A DNA stretch of 64,000 nt from Hydractinia symbiolongicarpus (Eukaryota > Cnidaria > Hydrozoa > Anthoathecata > Hydractiniidae). The notes under the pieces are model-generated. The model had not been told where the DNA came from. It was given only the letters and a program-made list of their open reading frames with translations, and did not search any database. The stretch is from assembly GCF_029227915.1 (NCBI RefSeq), contig NC_079875.1:28024001-28088000 (forward strand), written 5' to 3'. Position numbers and translations under genes: made by a program. Numbering within the stretch: position 1 is the stretch's first letter; each line of letters opens with the position of its first letter. Below, one piece after another: positions 61,001 through 64,000 of this stretch.

Positions 61001-64000
61001 ATAGAGAAACTGAGACGAGCTTGTCGTCCCTAAGGTACAATTATCTTGTATCAATACGAAGAATCGCAAATACATGACACTCGTCACTTTTAAATGCCTC
61101 GTTTATCAATTTTACGGCTAAAATACATAGAACCTGAGACGAGGTTGTTGACCCTAATTTAGTTGTATCAATAAGAAAAATCGCAAATACATGTCACTTT
61201 GAAATGGCTCGTTTAGCAATTTTGCGACTAAAATATATAGAAACTGAGACGAGGTTGTCGACCCTAAATGACAATTATCTTGTATCAACACGAAGAATCG
61301 CAAATACATGAGACATTTGTTTCTTTTAAATGCCTTGTTTATCAATTTTACGGCTAAAATATAGAGAAACTGAGACGAGCTTGTCGTCCCTAAGGTACAA
61401 TTATCTTGTATCAATACGAAGAATCGCAAATACATGACACTCGTCACTTTTAAATGCCTCGTTTATCAATTTTACAACTAAAATATATAGAACCTGAGAC
61501 GTTGTTGACCCTAAGGTACAATTATCTTGTATCAATACGAAAACTCGCAAATACATGACACTCGTCACTTTGAATTGCCTCGTTTATCAATTTACAACTA
61601 AATTATATGGAACATGAGACGAGATTGTCGACCCTAATTGACAATTATCTTGTATCAACACGAAGAATCGGAAATATATGTGACATTTGTTTCTTTTAAC
61701 TGCCTCGTTTATCAATTTTACGACTAAAATATACAGAACCTGAGACGAGGTTGTCGACCCTAAATGACAATTATCTTGTATCAATACGAAAAATCGCAAA
61801 TACATGACACTCGTCACTTTTAAATGCCTCGTTTATCAATTTTACGGCTAAAATATAGAGAAACTGAGACGAGCTTGTCGTCCCTAAGGTACAATTATCT
61901 TGTATCAATACGAAGAATCGCAAATACATGACACTCGTCACTTTTAAATGCCTCGTTTATCAATTTTACAACTAAAATATATAGAAACTGAGACGTTGTT
62001 GACCCTAAGGTACAATTATCTTGTATCAATACGAGAACTCGCAAATACATGACACTCGTCACTTTGAATTGCCTCGTTTATCAATTTACAACTAAATTAT
62101 ATGGAACATGAGACGAGATTGTCGACCCTAATTGACAATTATCTTGTATCAACACGAAGAATCGGAAATATATGTGACATTTGTTTCTTTTAAATGCCTC
62201 GTTTATCAATTTTACGACTAAAATATACGGAACCTGAGACGAGGTTGTCGACCCTAAATGACAATTATCTTGTATCAATACGAAAAATCGCAAATACATG
62301 TCACTTTGAAATGCCTCGTTTATCAATTTTACAACTAAAATATATAGAACCTGAGACGAGGTTGTGGACCTTAAATGACAATTATCTTGTATCAATACGA
62401 AAAATCGCAAATACATGAGACTCGTCACTTTGAATTGCCTCGTTTATCAATTTACAACTAAATTATATGGAACATGAGACGAGATTGTCGACCCTAATTG
62501 ACAATTATCTTGTATCAACACGAAGAATCGGAAATATATGTGACATTTGTTTCTTTTAAATGCCTCGTTTATCAATTTTACGACTAAAATATACGGAACC
62601 TGAGACGAGGTTGTCGACCCTAAATGACAATTATCTTGTATCAACACGAAGATTCGCAAATATATGAGGCATTTGTTTCTTTTAAATGCCTGGTTTATCA
62701 ATTTTACGACTAAAATATATAGAACCTGAGACGAGGTTGTAGACCCTAAGTGACAATTATCTTGTATTAACACGAAGAATCGGAAATATATGAGACATTA
62801 GTCTCTTTTAAATGCCTTGTTTATCAATTTTAAGGCTAAAATATATAGAACCTGAGACGAGGTTGTGGACCTTAAATGACAATTATCTTGTATCAATACG
62901 AAAAATCGCAAATACATGAGACTCGTCACTTTGTATTGCCTCGTTTATCAATTTACAACTAAATTATATGGAACATGAGACGAGATTGTCGACCCTAATT
63001 GACAATTATCTTGTATCAACACGAAGAATCGGAAATATATGTGACATTTGTTTCTTTTAAATGCCTCGTTTATCAATTTTACGACTAAAATATACAGAAC
63101 CTGAGACGAGGTTGTCGACCCTAAATGACAATTATCTTGTATCAATACGAAAAATCGCAAATACATGTCACTTTTAAATGCCTCGTTTATCAATTTTACA
63201 ACTAAAATATATAGAACCTGAGACGAGGTTGTCGACCCTAAATGACAATTATCTTGTATCAACACGAAGATTCGCAAATATATGAGGCATTTGTTTTTTT
63301 TAAATGCCTCGTTTATCAATTTTACGACTAAAATATATAGAACCTGAGACGTGGTTGTCGACCCTAAATGACAATTATCTTGTATCAATACGAAAAATAG
63401 CAAATACATGCCATCGTCACTTTGAAATGCCTCGTTTATCAATTTTACAACGAAAATATATAGAAACTGAGACGTTGTTGACCCTAAGGTACAATTATCT
63501 TGTATCAATACGAAAACTCGCAAATACATGACACTCGTCACTTTGAATTGCCTCGTTTATCAACTTACAACTTATCTTGTATCAACACGAAGATTCGCAA
63601 ATATATGAGGCATTTGTTTTTTTTAAATGCCTCGTTTATCAATTTTACGACTAAAATATATAGAACCTGAGACGAGGTTGTCGACCCTAAATGACAATTA
63701 TCTTGTATCAATACGAAAAATCGCAAATACATGACACTCGTCAATTTTAAATGCCTCGTTTATCAATTTTACGGCTAAAATATAGAGAAACTGAGACGAG
63801 CTTGTCGTCCCTAAGGTACAATTATCTTGTATCAATACGAAGAATCGCAAATATATGTGACATTTGTTTCTTTTAAATGCCTCGTTTATCAATTTTACGA
63901 CTAAAATATACAGAACCTGAGACGAGGTTGTCGACCCTAAATGACAATTATCTTGTATCAATACGAAAAATCGCAAATACATGTCACTTTTAAATGCCTC
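58023..64000 (-). repeat. Inverted satellite array of the same family, more heterogeneous
   Basis: From ATATAGAAACTGAGATGTTG the same monomer family appears reversed: GACAATTATCTTGTATCAA, CGAGGTTGTCGACCC, TGCCTCGTTTATCAATTTTA. About 50 monomers fill the rest and run off the window. Monomer order is less regular than in the left array, and several units are internally deleted: near 60,510-60,570 (GTCCCTGAGACATTTTTCTC then AAATCTTGTATCAATACG), at ~60,794 and ~61,154 (CCTAATTTAGTTGTATCAAT) and at ~63,562 (ACTTACAACTTATCTTGTAT). A three-monomer block of 360 bp is tandemly repeated at ~60,790-61,510. Confidence 0.95.
60740..61510 (-). repeat. 360-bp (three-monomer) tandem duplication in the right array
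   Basis: The short deleted monomer with CCCTAATTTAGTTGTATCAA at ~60,791 recurs at ~61,151, exactly 360 bp later, and the next two monomers follow in the same order (GAAATGGCTCGTTTAGC, ATAGAGAAACTGAGACGAGC). Small differences (TTATTTTAAATGCC against TTCTTTTAAATGCC; ATACGAAAAATC against ATAAGAAAAATC) show the copies have diverged slightly. Confidence 0.75.

Overview
The window looks like animal nuclear DNA, most likely from a cnidarian and perhaps a hydrozoan. It is AT-rich, it has coding exons with GT/AG splice sites, a tRNA-derived SINE and LINE remnants. Its Transposase_21, THAP/DDE, SWIM and USP-like transposon proteins are of kinds I know from cnidarian genomes. The species assignment is inference.

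Layout. (1) Bases 1-38,080 are one uninterrupted satellite array, built from monomers of about 117-126 bp read on the + strand. Monomer variants are arranged in higher-order repeats that were themselves copied, at offsets of 502, 985, 1,690, 1,805, 2,783, 2,906, 13,685 and 15,490 bp. The first ~7.5 kb is more heterogeneous; the rest is strongly homogenised. (2) Bases 38,081-58,022 are a ~20 kb non-satellite island. It begins exactly at the satellite edge with a CACTG-type sequence that may be a transposon end. The island then holds a two-exon protein kinase gene with a basic, bZIP-like N-terminus, and a five-exon (5'-incomplete) Transposase_21/CACTA-type gene, both on the minus strand. After that come decayed mobile elements: a pogo/Tigger-like end with a tRNA-type SINE nested inside it, a retroelement tail joined to a USP-like protease domain whose catalytic Cys codon is TGA, LINE pieces in both orientations, MULE-like and SWIM-domain fragments, a gag-like ORF of a retroelement, and a THAP + DDE_4 transposase. 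A perfect 19-bp minisatellite (16 identical copies) and a 171-bp tandem duplication also lie here. (3) Bases 58,023-64,000 are the same satellite family in the opposite orientation. It starts inside the THAP transposase and cuts it off before its third catalytic acidic residue.

How it fits together. Only the kinase, the Transposase_21 gene and the gag-like ORF look intact; everything else in the island is broken. The kinase lies between a possible CACTA-type terminus and the Transposase_21 gene, all consistent with one element, so it may be transposon cargo. The SWIM fragment and the THAP/DDE_4 gene may be the two proteins of one IS4EU/ISL2EU-type element, now separated. The whole picture (inverted satellite arrays around a transposon graveyard) fits pericentromeric or other heterochromatic DNA, but an assembly join between two arrays cannot be excluded from sequence alone. 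The many ORFs inside the satellite are treated here as by-products of the repeat, not as genes.
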